A stretch of DNA of 64,000 bases from positions 62,001 to 126,000 of the forward strand of contig JAQQWL010000007.1 of the NCBI GenBank assembly GCA_038363925.1, in the 5' to 3' direction. Of the stretch, positions 1 through 13,242 are shown piece by piece. Within the stretch, counting starts at the first letter, position 1. The number at the start of each line of letters is the position of its first letter. The notes below the pieces were generated by a model that did no database searches, was not told where the DNA came from, and saw only the letters and a program-made list of their open reading frames with translations. This stretch comes from Apiospora phragmitis (Eukaryota > Ascomycota > Sordariomycetes > Amphisphaeriales > Apiosporaceae). The position numbers and the translations under genes are program-made.

Positions 1-1402
1 CGAGCGCGCTCTCCATCTGGTCGACGCGAGCGACCTTGTAGCCCTTGGCGATGAACTGGTTGGTCCAGATGTCGAGCGAGCTCTCGGGGACGCCGACCAT
101 GCGCATGTTGACGCGGTCGGTGAGCTTGAGGTCGAACAGCTGGTGGCCGATGGTGGCGTCGTTCTCGTACAGCTCGTAGAACTTGCCCTTCTTGAAGAAT
201 ACGACGGTGTCCCAGAGCTTCTGCTTGATCTCCCAGTACTGCCTCTCGAAAGGCGAGAACTTAGCCATGGCCCCCGGGGGCACGTACACGGTAGAGGGGT
301 CGTAGTCGGGGTGGCCCACGGGGTTGCGGTTGATGTCGGCCATCTTGGCCAGCCAGGGATACCGCTGGTCGGGGTCTCGGGTGTGGGCCTTGCCGCGGGC
401 GTGGGCTGCCTGCGCGGCAGGGGTGCTGGACTTGCGCAGCTGCACGGGGGTGACGCTGTCGGGGTCGTATTTCCATTGCTGGGCCGTCGAGGTCGAGGGC
501 AGCTCCTCTACAGGCTCGTCGTCTTCTAAGTCGTCTTCGGGTTCTTGATGCGAAGGGGAGACGAGGCTTGCGAGCGTTTGCGCGCTGTCTGGGGTTTGGA
601 CTGTGGGCGCTTTCTCTTCTTCGATGGGGCGTCGGAATCGTCTGAGACGACAAAGTCGTCCATATCCACTGCAGACGACTAATGTCAGTAGAATGCCTCT
701 ACAGAAGAGGTAAGAGATAGTCAAACTTACCATCGTCGGCTTCCTCCGGCGTCGCATCGTTGTTTTCCTCGTAGTCTTCCTCGTCTTCATCCTTGACAAC
801 CGGGCGCGACGTGTTGCGACGAGAGCGGGTGGCTTTCCTGGAGACCACAACGTCCTCGTCTTCGTCGGATTCGGCGTAGCTGACCTGCTTCTTGGCCTAG
901 AATTGCGGGTTTCGCATGTTAGCTACCTAGGATCTGCTATGTTGGGCAGGCATATGGAAAGTAGATCAATTTGAGGCATGGCTTACCCGGCGAGAAGGGC
1001 TGCTACCCAAGGCCATTTTGGAGATGGCCTTCGAGGGGACGGCCTGCTTGGTTGAGGTTTCAGCAGGTGTGACGGGCGAGGCAGCGAATCCCGGCATACC
1101 TTGGGGGTGGCCTCGGAGTGGTTCTCTTGGGAGCTCGAGGGTTCAAGGGCGTCGCTGCTAGGGACGGGCGTGATGCTGGCGGCAGGCTTCCTGTTGAGGT
1201 GGAGGGAATTGGACTTTGTGGTTTCCTTCAGGCAGGGCGAGGGAGTTGGCTTCCTTGGGCAAGGATTTCGTAGTGGACGGGGCGGGCCCACTGGAAGGTT
1301 TGGAGAAGAAGCCCAAGATACTCTTCTGTTGCCGCCGGTGGACGACATGGAGCTCGTCTTCTTGGACAACGAAGGCGTCTTGGGAAGCGATTTCTCCCCC
1401 AT
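1..1402 (-). CDS. MSH6: DNA mismatch repair protein Msh6, N-terminal part (runs off window start)
   Basis: Msh6 pairs with Msh2 (MutS-alpha) to recognise base mismatches. Proposed exons on the minus strand: 1402-1100, 1043-987, 896-731 and 668 to beyond 1, all with GT-AG introns. Exon 1 holds a PCNA-binding PIP box, QKSILGFF. Exon 3 is an acidic linker beginning AKKQVSYAESDEDED. Exon 4 holds the start of the MutS domain I mismatch-binding region, including the Phe-x-Glu signature in KKGKFYELYENDA (near 180-220). The start is the ATG at 1402 (MGEKSLPKTP). The frame is broken three times. The PIP box lies +2 relative to the start frame, the frame returns after KSLPK near 1240, and a CCCC run near 565 is one base short. 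Length and family order are otherwise normal. The family call is firm; the frame breaks may be sequencing errors. Confidence 0.88.
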
Positions 1403-2954
1403 TTTGAAGGAAATTCCCTTGGTGAAACAACAACAGCAATAAAAACAAATGATCCTCTAGAAACACACCAGACAATTGACCTCCCGCAGATTTCGAGTAA
1501 GAAACAGCAAAATACTCAAAGTAGGTCAATATTTGGAAAATCTAGGAGGGAGTGGTCAGACAGGTTGTCGAGGAGGGTGGAAGGCGACGACAATTGCCAT
1601 TGATAATCCTCTCCAAAACGTCTGGGCTCTTTACGCGGTCGGTCATGGGTAGGCGCGTCCGCTACACTCAAATTGCTTTTTGGGTACGCGTTTCCCTGTA
1701 AAGTGGGTACGTCGGCACACGAAATACGCGACGCGGGCGCACGGTGCTCTCAATTAGACCCCCACACGGCACCTCGCAGGACCCCATATATAGGCCAGTA
1801 TGTAGGCGGCACACTACCCCGCCAAAAGCACTGGAGCTCCAGGTGGGGTGGGCCACAGTGAAGTTGACCTTCTGAGTTTTGACATGCTGAATCAATCAAT
1901 TGAACTTGAGGGTGCTCGTTGCTCTATAAGAAACCCTTTTTTTCTTTCTTTTTCTCGTAGGTATATAACAGACGTTGCTACAATTTTCATGCGAGTCCTG
2001 GCTTTAGATCGGCCATGTGCAGTTGAAAAATTAGCTTCTTTCTCTGAAGAACGTGGACATCATCAACCCTCCTCACATCGACACTCCAACGGCCCGTTGA
2101 TCAACTCCCTGGCTTGCACAGAGGACTATGCCCTTGCCCGACATCAGCTTGGTCAACTTTGCTGGCCCGTCTAAGACATATTGAAGTATTCCAGTGTCTC
2201 GAGATGGATGATGCAGGTACAGATTGCGTCCTGGCTAGAGTTCCCCACGGCGATCGACTGATGGTCCCCGTGCGACATAAAGCAAGGCAGCTCATTGGTT
2301 TTCAAAGCCGCTCTAATCTCTTGGCACAGGAGCGTATCGGTTTCTTCGACAATACACTCCCCTCGGGCTAGGGGTATTCTTCAAACCTCGGAAGCCGTCG
2401 TCTTCCTACATGGCAATCTGCAAGGCCTCGTCTTCAACCGGCCGCTTGGATTTTTCCCTATTGAAAGCCACTGGAAACCAGGAGCCAGGCGATCGGGTAG
2501 CCATGTCAGAGTAACCGCGAGGAAGCGACGAGGTGGTATACGAGGTTTCTCTAATTCGGAAAACACTCTGTGGGCAGATTGCTAGCCGTTGGGTTTGGTC
2601 GGCCGATAACAACTTTTGAGTTGTGCTCATCACTGGAAGCTATCATAACGAGCTTTTCTGGAATATTCGATCTGTTTCCCCATTATTGTATCTCATGGAA
2701 CAACTTAGAGATGCTGGTTGGTAACGAGGACCAAGCACCACACGAACTTTGATGGTCGGAAAAAGGAGTAACCCAAGTCTAAGAAGGATCGAATTACTTA
2801 AACCCAAAAGAATTTTCCCGCAAAAAGCATGAATTCTCGACTTTCTGTATCTGTGCAAGAATTTCGCTTTAGAACAGGCACCGCTGCCCATTTGGCCTCT
2901 CCAGAAACAGAAGAGTGAGTAAGGGTTCTCCACAGACTCTATAGTCGGTTCAGG
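1403..2954. other. Intergenic region with a possible decayed coding stretch
   Basis: No gene is supported here. It holds the MSH6 5' flank. Two TATA-like stretches (CATATATAGG near 1794 and GGTATATAAC near 1959) have no clear gene after them. On the minus strand, 2382-2171 is open for about 70 codons with coding-like composition (for example CFMSHGDHQSIAVGN), then continues in another frame to about 2090. This may be a relic of an unrecognised gene; the class II aldolase resemblance I considered is too weak to call. Confidence 0.4.
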
Positions 2955-3865
2955 ATGGAGGGTTTCCAGTACTTTTCCCAGTTGCCACCGGAGCTACGGC
3001 TGGGCATATGGAAGCATGCGCTCCAGGAAGAGGCCGAAAGCCGGCTTGTGCTGTTTCACCAGAAACACCACCGTGTCCTGCCCTTCAAGTATCTCGTCAG
3101 CCCCATCCTCGCGGTAAACGCGGAAGCGCGCAATGCCGCTCGGAAGTTTTACGACGTCCAATTGCCCGTCCGGCCTATGTTCTCGTGCCCATTCCCCTCC
3201 GAGTCGATCCAAAGAGCGTATCTCAACCACTGGAAAGGATTTCCTTACTATTCCAACATGGAATACTGGGACGATTCCGGCCGAATGGTCGAGAGGGCTA
3301 TCGACAATTCGTTTGGCAAGAAGATGGGTACACGCAGAAGTACACGCAGCAGGGACAGACCTCCTGAGGGCACGATCTACCTCAGTACCCAGTACGACGG
3401 ATTCGTCCAGTCTTGCCACATGTGGATGGACGTGGGAACCATCTGCCGGGAGGACGTCCCACAGACAACTGGAGACGTCTGGACATCTTCAAGGCCCACC
3501 TCATGCAGGCCTACTCGCCCGACTTTATGAGCATCAGTATCGACATAAGCGGCCTCTGTGCTATCGAGAACGAGCCCGTTTTCCGACCCACGCGGATATA
3601 CCTCTCAGACCCGATAGCTCCGGAAGTACTCGGAAACGTCTCCAAGGTGATCTTGGCACGTTGGGCCCTTGGCAGGGAGCGTGATACCGGGATCTTCAGA
3701 CTCTCCGGGGGTCAGTGGTGCATTCCCTATGCTATCTTCGGAAATGGGCTAGAGGAGTTCTTGCAAGCCGCCCTGCAGGATCTTAAGGGGAAAGAGCGCT
3801 TCATACAAGAGCTGGTTCTGCACGGACGGGGCGACTATACCATATTGAAGTGGGAAACAGAATAA
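2955..3865 (+). CDS. 2EXR-domain protein, broken by one frameshift
   Basis: The N-terminus, FQYFSQLPPELRLGIWKHAL, matches the fungal 2EXR domain (an F-box-like fold named for two conserved ExR motifs, often found in large lineage-specific families). Its function is unknown. The first frame runs from the ATG at 2955 to about residue 165. The sequence then continues sensibly in the +2 frame from about 3450 (PTDNWRRLDIFKAHLMQ) to the TAA at 3863-3865. No intron with usable GT-AG sites explains the change; one added base near 3450-3460 would restore a protein of about 303 aa. It is either a recent pseudogene or carries a sequence error. The family assignment rests on the N-terminal motif only. 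Confidence 0.7.
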
Positions 3866-4862
3866 GAACACGCCGACGCGCCTTTCCCACCCCACAATGT
3901 TAGACTTGCGTTACGAGCCGTCTTCGCCTGGGGTTCGTTTCTCACTTCAATGTCGACTCGGGCAATCGCATATCCACTGCGCAGATGGGCTACGCAGAGA
4001 CTAATTACTACTAGCCCTGCCCTTCGTCTGCGGTGTCCTTCTCCCTCTACCATATGGGATTGATTGGATTGGCGTCTAAACCTAGACGAAGAGAAGCTGC
4101 CGTGGTTTCACACGCACACTGGCGGAGCGGGGACTAAATGCCGCTCTATTTTGGAGACAGAAGCCGGAGGATGTGGTTGTAGGGGTTATATTCGCAGGAA
4201 TCCAGGATTTTGCGTTTTAAGAGGACAAGCCAATGCATTAGTTAATCCGATCTACCAGAGCCAACGAAGGACTTTAAGGGGCAGCAAGGCTTGCATCCGT
4301 AAGCAAGCTAAGGAACAGAGGATAGGGGGTCCCGAGGTATATACACTCACTATGAAGTTTGTAGCTTAAAGAGAGAAGTCACTGTTCTATCTCCCAATAA
4401 TAGCAAGCGTGGGATACCATTTTTTGATGGTATTAGCAAGAGGGCCCACAGGGCGACCTCCGCAAGTGGGAGTGCCCCGATGAGATAATAACAATGGCCA
4501 TCGTTTCAGAATGCGTATTAGCACGATCTTTACGTTGAGATCAGAATGAGTCTTGCCGTATCGGATTGAATACCATATGTATGACTCAACGTTTTCATTC
4601 CTTTCACGGCGTACTGAATAAGTAGTCATAGAAAAGCATAGTGACCGGGTCAGGGAGTGGATCCAAGTGTTATTCACATCGCTTATGGATTCAATTTCGC
4701 TGTATTCAATGATGAGAATATTGTTGTTGTATTCACATGCTCCCTAGGCCTATAAATATGTCGATGCCACCAGTTCGTGGCCCCATAACTCTTTACCAGC
4801 AACGCCCACTTATCACCACCTCCCTCATACACTGAACACCAAACACCCTCAACGGGACACCG
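3866..4862. other. Intergenic region, promoter side of the secreted protein gene
   Basis: About 1 kb with no supported gene. Short open frames on both strands have no family features. The last 110 bases act as the 5' flank of the small secreted protein gene and include a TATA box and a C-rich pyrimidine leader. Confidence 0.5.
4751..4758 (+). promoter_or_regulatory. TATA box of the small secreted protein gene
   Basis: TATAAATA lies 105 bases upstream of the ATG at 4863, followed by a C/A-rich leader (CCAACACCCTCAACGGGACACC region) typical of strongly expressed fungal genes. The call is inferred from position and consensus. Confidence 0.6.
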
Positions 4863-5393
4863 ATGTTCACACCTATCAAAATGAAAGCCGCATTCTTCAT
4901 CGCCCCCCCCCTTCTCGGGGCCGTCGCCACCGCGGCGCCCGCACCTGCAGGCTTAGCCGCCAATGCCAGCCCGATGATTACGTACTGCGATGCCGAGAAC
5001 ATGCAGGGTTCATGCACCACCCTCGACGCTTCCGATGAGCGTTTGTGTGGTAAGTATCCACATTTTAATGGAAGCTGCCTCGTATATTGAGCTTCAAGAT
5101 CGTTGCGAGCTGTTGCTGACAGTGAACCTTCTCCCAGCTACGATGGCCCACGCCACCAAGTCCATCAAGGTATTCGACGGATACCAGTGCAACCTGTTTA
5201 TGTAAGCGACTATTCTCCCTTTGACTATCAGCATATGACCACGCCTGCCTGCTCAAATAACTTTACTGACCAAACTGTCTCCATCAGCTCGGCATGCAGC
5301 GTCTCGGGCTGGAAGGTCTACTACGCTGGTACTTACAATACCATTGATGACCTATGGAAGGAGTCAAAAGCCATCGAGGGCGTGCAGGCTTGA
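4863..5393 (+). CDS. Small secreted cysteine-rich protein, beta/gamma-crystallin-like
   Basis: Three exons, 4863-5049, 5138-5201 and 5288-5393, give 118 aa with all phases consistent. Residues 1-25 form a signal peptide (AAFFIAPPLLGAVATAAPAPA); a second in-frame ATG at 4881 could be the true start. The mature part is about 90 residues with five Cys. It has the spacing of a single crystallin-like or killer-toxin-like beta-sandwich unit: ITYCDAENMQGSC, then SIKVFDGYQC, then VYYAGTYNTIDD. Extracellular location is likely. Such proteins in plant- or insect-associated fungi are often effector candidates, but nothing here proves that. The fold call is my inference from pattern, not from a match to a named family. 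Confidence 0.75.
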
Positions 5394-6214
5394 AGGGAGA
5401 AAGTGCAGCGATGCCAGTCGAGATATTAAAGAATCATGCGATAGTTGATAGACCCCACTAGGGGGTGCCATTTGAGGGTATCGATAGGCTGATCAATAAG
5501 GCTGGATCCGGCCAACCTACCCAGCCAATCCATTCGATCTTGATCCTGTACTGGGTGCATGGAATGGAAGCATGATCCAGATAAACAGATCTACTTAAGA
5601 TCAAGCTGTTGCCTCTCCTTCTTCACTCGTGCCCTTATTTGGTAAGTATCCAATGCGAACCCAGAGCCGAGGGATTCCGTTCAATGTTCAATATCTACAA
5701 CTCATTGTGCTCCCATTCTGATTACCACACAAAATCCATCACATCCACCATATCTCTCCTTCCCCCTTCCCCTCGCGAAGCTCAGCCAAGCGTCCTTCCA
5801 TCGTCTTCCGAATCCGACCCACTACCAGATTAGCCGGGGGCGGCCCTTGAGCGAGTTGTCTTGATATGACCCGGGATTTTGCCACAGAGCAAGACGGGAA
5901 TAGGGGCCATCTTTTTGATTTACGGCTTTCCAATTAGGGGCGGAGAACTGCTGATTGAAGCAGGGTGAAAATTGCATGGAAAAGTAGCATCCAAGACCTC
6001 GTTCTATCGTGCATTTATATTCTCTTTGCGCGACACGGTGCCTAGCTCTGGTAGGTTCAATGGCGGCTGCGTACATGTCGTTCACTGGCGTCATGACACT
6101 TGATTGCTTATTATGACTTCTTGGCGGGAGCCGGGGTTCGTGCCGGGGTTCGTCCGGTCTGGGCCTTGACGGGCTGACCCCATTCCGCATTCCCGCTCCC
6201 CGATTGGTCAGGTC
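5394..6214. other. Intergenic region before the transposon island
   Basis: Normal base composition, no supported gene. CT-rich tracts occur around 5755-5790. This is the unique left flank of the inverted-repeat element that begins at 6215. Confidence 0.5.
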
Positions 6215-6365
6215 GTCAGATCCATCTCTTCGGGACCGATCTGTCGTGGAGCAAAGAGAAATGTGATCGGGTAACGTAATCCACGGTTTAACTAAATATA
6301 CGGTCGAACTGAACACTTTAAATCGTATAGAAACATTATTAATACGTAACCGTGTATTTTAATTA
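6215..6365 (+). repeat. Left 151-bp terminal inverted repeat
   Basis: Begins GTCAGATCCATCTCTTCGGG and matches the reverse complement of 13608-13758 with five differences that I can count, all transitions (G/A or C/T). That fits a pair once identical and later hit by RIP. The outer 30 bases have normal GC; the inner part is AT-rich. Confidence 0.9.
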
Positions 6366-6467
6366 ATCTTTATTTAAATTAAGCCGGATTTTAAATTTTA
6401 TATTCCTTATAACGTATAATATAATATTATTTAATTTTTATTTTTTAAAATAATATATTAAAGCTTA

Positions 6468-6675
6468 TATTAAATAGGCTTTCGTACATACGGTAGTTCC
6501 GGTTTTAATCGGGGTTTAATCGTTCTTATTCTATTATTTATATCTATTTTTAATACGAGCTACGAGGGGTATTATATACCCCTCTTAATAAAATAAGAAA
6601 GGGGTTCGTACGCGTAGATACGTAATACCCTCTTTTAAAATAATATAAACAGCTTTAATTTTAATTATTTTAATA
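6468..6675 (-). repeat. 3' LTR of the copia element (left copy)
   Basis: 208 bp, starting TATTAAATAGGC and ending near TTTTAATA. Direct repeat of 13243-13450, with differences that are nearly all C/T or G/A transitions. It shares the blocks GGTAGTTCCGGTTTTAATCG and AAGGGGTTCGTACGC. Confidence 0.9.
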
Positions 6676-7871
6676 CTAGCAGTTTTTTATTTTAACGATA
6701 AAATTAGCCTGTTCCCCCTTTTAAATATAAGTCTTCTCTCTACGAGGGTCTCGTACGGTTAAGTTACTCTAATCCGGTATTAAATACCTACTTAAACCGT
6801 ATAAATAATATTATACCTTCTTAATATTATTTTGGCCAAGTAGCAGGTCTACTTGACTAATTATTCCAGTCGTTCGTCCGAAAGTAGTGACAGTAGTAGG
6901 GGGACCGTCGCATATCCTAATGCGTTACACCCCGTGAGGGACTAGTAAGAACAGTCCTATAAGTAAATATTCCTTCGTACGCAAACAATTCGTATAGTGC
7001 AAATTCCTTTTTTTTATATATATATACTTTCTTTTTTTTAAAGTATCGTATAAAAATAAATTATATACCTATATATATATTTATAAATATATATATATAT
7101 ATTCGCGTAATATTTAATTAATAAATCGTTAATTTTTTTAGCGTTATTATTATTAACGTAATTAATTATAACTAGCGCTAAATAACGCTACTAACTTTTT
7201 TAATTTAAAATTAATAAATTATACTTATACTTTATATTAATATATAATATTTTATTTTTTTCTTAATTTTTAACGTTTATTAATTTTATATAATAAAATA
7301 AAGAAGTTCGCGTTTATAACTTACCGAGCCGCGATATCTAGATACGCGTACCGGTAAATAATAATATTCGCTGCTTATTCGCTTATATTATTCGTTATAA
7401 AAGCTATTTCCGTACGGTTCTTATTTAATCGCGCGGTAATATTAATAACGTTTATAATAATCGGTACGTCCAGTTCTATATTCCGTTCCGTAAATGCGTT
7501 CGTTTCGACGGATACTAGAACGGCGCTTATACTTCATACGTTTAGGCTTCGCACGGTAACCGATATTTATACCACAGCTCACGATTCGTAAACCTTGATC
7601 CCGATAGTAACGAGAATAGAGGTGGTAATAGAGCTAAAGTAATGGTTATATAACGATAAGTTAGTAATAAATAAAGTAAATAGTTTTTATATATATATAA
7701 ATAGCGTTTTTATACGGTTATTTTCGTCGTATTACCCGTTTAAGTTATAATATATTACGGTTTTTTTTTAACTTTTATATAATACCTAATAAATAAAATA
7801 TATCGGTAATAATTATATAAAAAAAGATTAATAAAAGAAATCTCTCTTTTTTTTTATATCTTTTTTTTTAA

Positions 7872-10800
7872 TTACTTATTATACGAGTTTAGCTTCTTAA
7901 TATACGCTTCCGTACATATAATAAAGCTGTTCGTCGAGACTAGCTGCTCGAGGGCCTTATTTAGGGATACCTTAGTAAAGGTATCTGCCGGATTATTTCT
8001 ACTATCGATATAATAAACCTCTAATATCTCCCTTTTTTTGTACGACTCTTAAAAGGACATAATATCGATTATAAGCCTCTTCTTATTTATTGTACCTAAT
8101 TTAATTAGGTAGTCGTAAAATAATTTCGAATTTATATAAAAAGTTATCGGAATATTTTAAAATCCTAATATTTATATAATTCTTTTAAATATAATACTTA
8201 ATATAATACCGCTGTTTATACCGGAGGTTATACTATATAATTTATTAATTAATACGCTCTTAATAACTTTTTTATATTTAATCGAGCTTTAATAAATAAT
8301 ATTATCCTGGATTTAGAATTTATTTTTCGTATAATAAATTTCTTAACTTAATAAGATCAGGTATCCGAGTTGAGAGGTCAGGTCTTTATTATTTATACAC
8401 GAGCCGTCGGTAAAAATATATATCTTCGTATGGTAAAAGTTAAGCGGGATATATTTTAAGCCGCGTGTTTAATTCTAAATCTATTAATTAATCCGTATAT
8501 TTAGGTTTTCGATATCCTTATCTTTTAAAGTCTATATTTAAGCGGTAGTAAATAGGTTATACGCTACCTCTAATTAATAAATAGATACGAAATATGCCCC
8601 TTTTCGTACGCTAGGAGACGTACTACTAGTTTTTATCGATAGCTTTCGGGTTAATAAGCTTTAATTAGTTAACCTATCCTTTTTACTCGAAAAAGATATC
8701 GTACGATTCTAATCGAATCTTGCCTCCGTTGAACTCGATCGGCGTGTTTTCGGTTAAAATGTTTTTTAGCTTTATACGGAATTATTCTTTTATTAACTTT
8801 TCTTCCTCTTTTTTTAAAAAAAGGGGCTATAGTGAAACTAAACGTATCGTCGGTTTATATTATTATAATGCTAAAAGTATCCGGTCCTTTCGTAATAAAT
8901 AATAAATAGGCGTTGTACGTTAATACGGTTATTTTTAGATTTTATACGTAATAATTATAATACGTTTTAAACTAATAAAGTTTTAACTCTATTAGTTCGT
9001 ATAAAGATAATACGATTTAAAGTAGTATTTTTTCGGGGTATTAAGTCTTTAACTTTATTAATAAACGTATATAAATTAATCGGTTTAGTTTATTATATAA
9101 CTAAGTATACGTTTATATAATATCGCGTAGCTCGCCTCGTACGTTGAAGTTTCGGATCAAGGTCGGTCCGAGGGCTAAAAAGAGTCTTTAGCTTATCCGC
9201 TAGATTATCGGTAACTAAGTTAAAATAGCCTCCTTTTCTATATCTCCGTAGCCCTATACTACGAGCCTAGACTTCTCGTACGGCTTTATAGTTTTACTCT
9301 TGATCTCTCGTACGAGCCGTATTTTAAAAATTCTTTAGCCGGTATACTTATTCGGGTCGAATCGAATAAATTCGAAAACCTTTCGTGCAGCGAGATTATT
9401 AATCTCTTCTACGTTAGACTTTTAAAACAGATATCCGAACGAGGTAATAACCCTGTCTTATCGGAGCTTTATTACTAGCTCGTAATTCTTTTATTCTTTT
9501 TAAGTAAGGAATATAGCGGCTCGAACGTTCCGGAGTGGGTATTTTTTAGGTCGTCCTCGGCCGCGTCGTATAGGAGCTACCGTAATTTCTTTGGCTATCG
9601 GTTTAGTATCTGGGGTATTTACCGGCTATTCCGGATCTAGTTATATATCCGGCTCGTTACGCGGTTTTTCGGCCTTTTTCTAGTAGTACGGCTTAATTTA
9701 AGTTATTCGAAAAGCTTTTAAGCTGTTTAAGGTGTTTATTCGGATCGTATAGTTTTTAATAGTTATTATCTTGTATAGTCTGGTTTATCCTTTTTTTTCT
9801 CGCTAAATTAAGACTTTACTCCGGAACGGGAGTATTAAAATATTTTAAATAGCTAGTTTATTTCGGGTATTTAGAGCTCGGTAGATATTGATATTTATAT
9901 ATATTTTTTAAAGTATTTTTATTATTTTCCGTATAGCTTTTCTTCGTGTTTAGATCTTTAATGACGGTAGTAAGTTCTTATCGATGCGAGGGTATATTTT
10001 AAATATAAGTAAGGTAAATATTAAGCCGTTAAGGCTAATTATATTGTTTAAAGTTTTAATTATTATTTAAAATATTATTTTAATATTTATATAATAACCG
10101 AGATTTTTTTATAAAATATTAAAGGTTTTATATAACGGAACGTACGCTTATTTAATTTTATTTATTATTTAATAAGTTTTAATAAGTATTTATTTATAAG
10201 TAATTCTTATTATTTATATATAGTTGCGAAACTTTCTTTAAAAGTATATACCCGGATTATATAAAATATAATTAAAGGGTTTTTAATATACGTATATTTA
10301 ATATTTATAAAGGGTATTTTAAGTATTTCGTATATTAAGCGAATATAGAAATATAGCCGTTTAAAAGGATGTATTTAAATCGATTACGTGGAGTACGTTT
10401 TATCCGTTAATATAAACGATGTTTATAATAATTTCGTAATTAAAGTCGTATTTATTTTATAACGAGAATTTAAATCTTTATAATACCGGATCGTACGCTT
10501 AGTATTAAGAGCAGAACTTTTAGATCTCGTCGAGAATAGTAGGGTCGATATCGTTATAACCGGCGTTCTTTAGGAGAGTATAGAGCTTTTCCGTGCGAGG
10601 GTGTTTAAAACGTTGGTAAAGGTATCGAAGCTATTTTTCGGTAAAATGTAACGTCGTTTTCGTACGGCCGGTATTAAAGAACAGGTATCCTTATTTTTTA
10701 ATTATAAGGAGTGTCTCGCTATCCTTTTATACAATAAGGTTAAGGATATTATTATAATACGTTTTAAGCCGGTCAGCGTTATATAGTAAGAATAGGAAAG

Positions 10801-13242
10801 GGGTTATAGTATTTAGGATATAATACCTTATTATTTTTAATAAGTTCCGTATATCGATTATTTTAATCGACGAGATAGGCTTTAAATTTCTGAACTTGAT
10901 CTCGGCGCTTCCGGGGTTTAATCGATTCGTACGTTTAAGTTCTCTCGTATATAAGCCTTTATTTAAGGCTTTCCGATTGTTGAAAATAAGGCGGCGCCGG
11001 TATTTTAAAGCTCTCCTTAATAAGTCTGGCTATACGGGCTGCTAAGGTTGAATTGGTCGGCCTGTATAGTAGCTTCTAAATAGATATCCTCGTTAGTAAG
11101 CCGGTGGTAGAACGCGGCGTTCGTTAAGTAAGTAATGCCTTATCGTATATTTTCCGGATCGAGGTATTCGTATTTTTTTTTATTATTTTTTAACTTTTCT
11201 TTATTTTTTTCTTAGTTCCGGACGAACGTTTTATACTTGTTTTAGGAAAGGGGGCCTTATCCGATATTATTATATGTTTAGAGATATTAGTTCTTTGTTT
11301 AGGACTGCTTTTCGGCTAGGTGGTTTATCGATTAATAGCCTTACTTATAGCAGATTCGGTAGGTTTTTCGTTCGAACTTCCGGTTTTTATACGGTAATCT
11401 TAGTCGAAAGGTGCCGGCGGGTCGCTAGATCCTTTCTTATCCTAATGGTCGGCTATTATATAGTAATTTGCTGCCGTAGGCTGGTCGGTTTTTTTTCGTA
11501 CGGTTATTTGTGAACCGTTTGTTAGTTAGGTACGTATTTATAGCCGGGTTTCGATATAGTTCCTCCGTTAAATATCGTTCCGATAATATCTAGTCCGCTG
11601 TTATATTTAACGATATGTGAAGGTTTAAAAATAACGCTTTATATGTTGGCTTTTAGTAGATAAGGGCTGGTAAAAGTTCCGGAATTTCTCGATAAGCTTT
11701 TACGACGGAGGTATGGAGAGCGATCTCTTTTTTAAATCCCTTTCCGAGGGCTTGTTATATAAACTGGAGTTTATTTAATAAGATTTTTAAAACCTCGATA
11801 AGTTATTTCTCGGCGTTCTTACTTTTTATTCGTGCGAAAGAAGTTATTATTTAATTTATAAAGTATTATGCGTAATTTATTATTATATTAAAGTGCGAGT
11901 TTATTAGATGGTATATCTTGTTTTATCTCTTTTTAGGTTTAATATAGTTAAGATAAAATACCTCCGCACGGCCGGAAAGAATGTTTAGGAAGATTATATA
12001 GTATTAGTTTTTTGGTATATCTAGCCGTCGGCATGTTTCGATAAATATCCGTACTCTGTTATAAAAGATATCGTACGGCTTGCCGGTATAGTTTTTTTTT
12101 TCTTTTATACTTTCGAAAAGGTAATAACCTTATTTTGATCGATTTTATTATTATAAATAGCTCGGCTTAAAGAGATATCGTATTTCGTAATATACGTTAG
12201 ATTAGATAATCGTGCCGTCTAGTTCGGCGGTATCGGAGTTGGAGAAGGAAAAAGGAAAACGTCTTGCGACGCTCGGGTACTTAAGAATTTAGGGTTGGAC
12301 GTCGGGCCTGGAGTATTTGAGACTCCGGGATTGAACGTCGGTTTTAGAGTGCTTTGTGGTGTCGCGAACGATTGCTCCGTACGGAGACCGGGTATTTCTC
12401 GCTTAGGCGGCGGTTCTTTGATTATTTGTTCTCGGGAAGAGTGTGGAACATCCTTTTTTCGGGTTTCCGAAGTCGGTTTTGCCGGTCGGTTTTATTAATG
12501 TATAGGATTAGCCGGTAATACTAGACTTATAAGTTTAGTTTTAAAAGATCTGTCTGTTAATATATCGATTCCGTGTTTTTTAAAGTAATTAAAAAGTTCT
12601 TTTTAAATATACGGTTAATTTAACCGAATTAGTATTCGGTTTATTCGTTAAACTTTATAATAAACGATTTTTTAAGGGAGGTTTTTTTTATTTTTAATAT
12701 ATAATATTTTAAAAAGTATTATACGAGGTATATTATAAGTAGTTCGGGTATTATTTTTTTAAAAAGTACGTTTAAAAGTTCGAATTCTTAAAAAGCGAGG
12801 TTAATATTTTTTTTTTAAATTATTAAAAAGATTCCGGTATTTTAAAATACTTTTTTATATATAAACGGTTTAGGGTTTAAGGTTATCGGTTTATTTAAGT
12901 TTAATATGTCCGGGCTCGATCTCGATTCGCCGATTACGATTAATTCTATTTAATAAGGGTTATTATTTTATAAATTATACGATAAGGTTATTTAGGTATA
13001 TAATTATATATAGCTTAGTTAGTTTCGCGTATAATTCGGAACCTAGTCTCCTCCTTATAATATATACTCGGGAAAAGGGGTTCCTCCTTATATAGTTAAT
13101 TTAATTCGGCTCTTCCTCCGAATCTCTAACGGGCGGAAATTCTCGGGGCTCTTTTAGCACGGTCGCCCTTATATCGGTAAGGGCGTAAAACCGTCTCTTT
13201 ACTTTTGCTAATTTATAATCGCTACGGGTAACTATTAATTAA
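7872..13242 (-). pseudogene. Degraded copia gag-pol region
   Basis: Only the 3' end of pol is readable: on the minus strand from about 8035 down to the TAA at 7872-7874, ending KKLNSYNK. It includes an Asp-Ser-Arg-Asn-Asn-Pro-Ala-Asp block that matches copia RNase H tails. Upstream, integrase and reverse transcriptase should lie between about 8100 and 12300, but stops interrupt every frame. Longer open frames on the plus strand here (for example 11274-11513 and 12295-12498) are chance openings in a strand that reads opposite to the element. Confidence 0.65.

Noticed and set aside
11274..12498. Plus-strand open frames inside the AT-rich island
   Set aside because: They are antisense to the copia element, lack any domain, and arise because RIP removes some stop-forming contexts on that strand.
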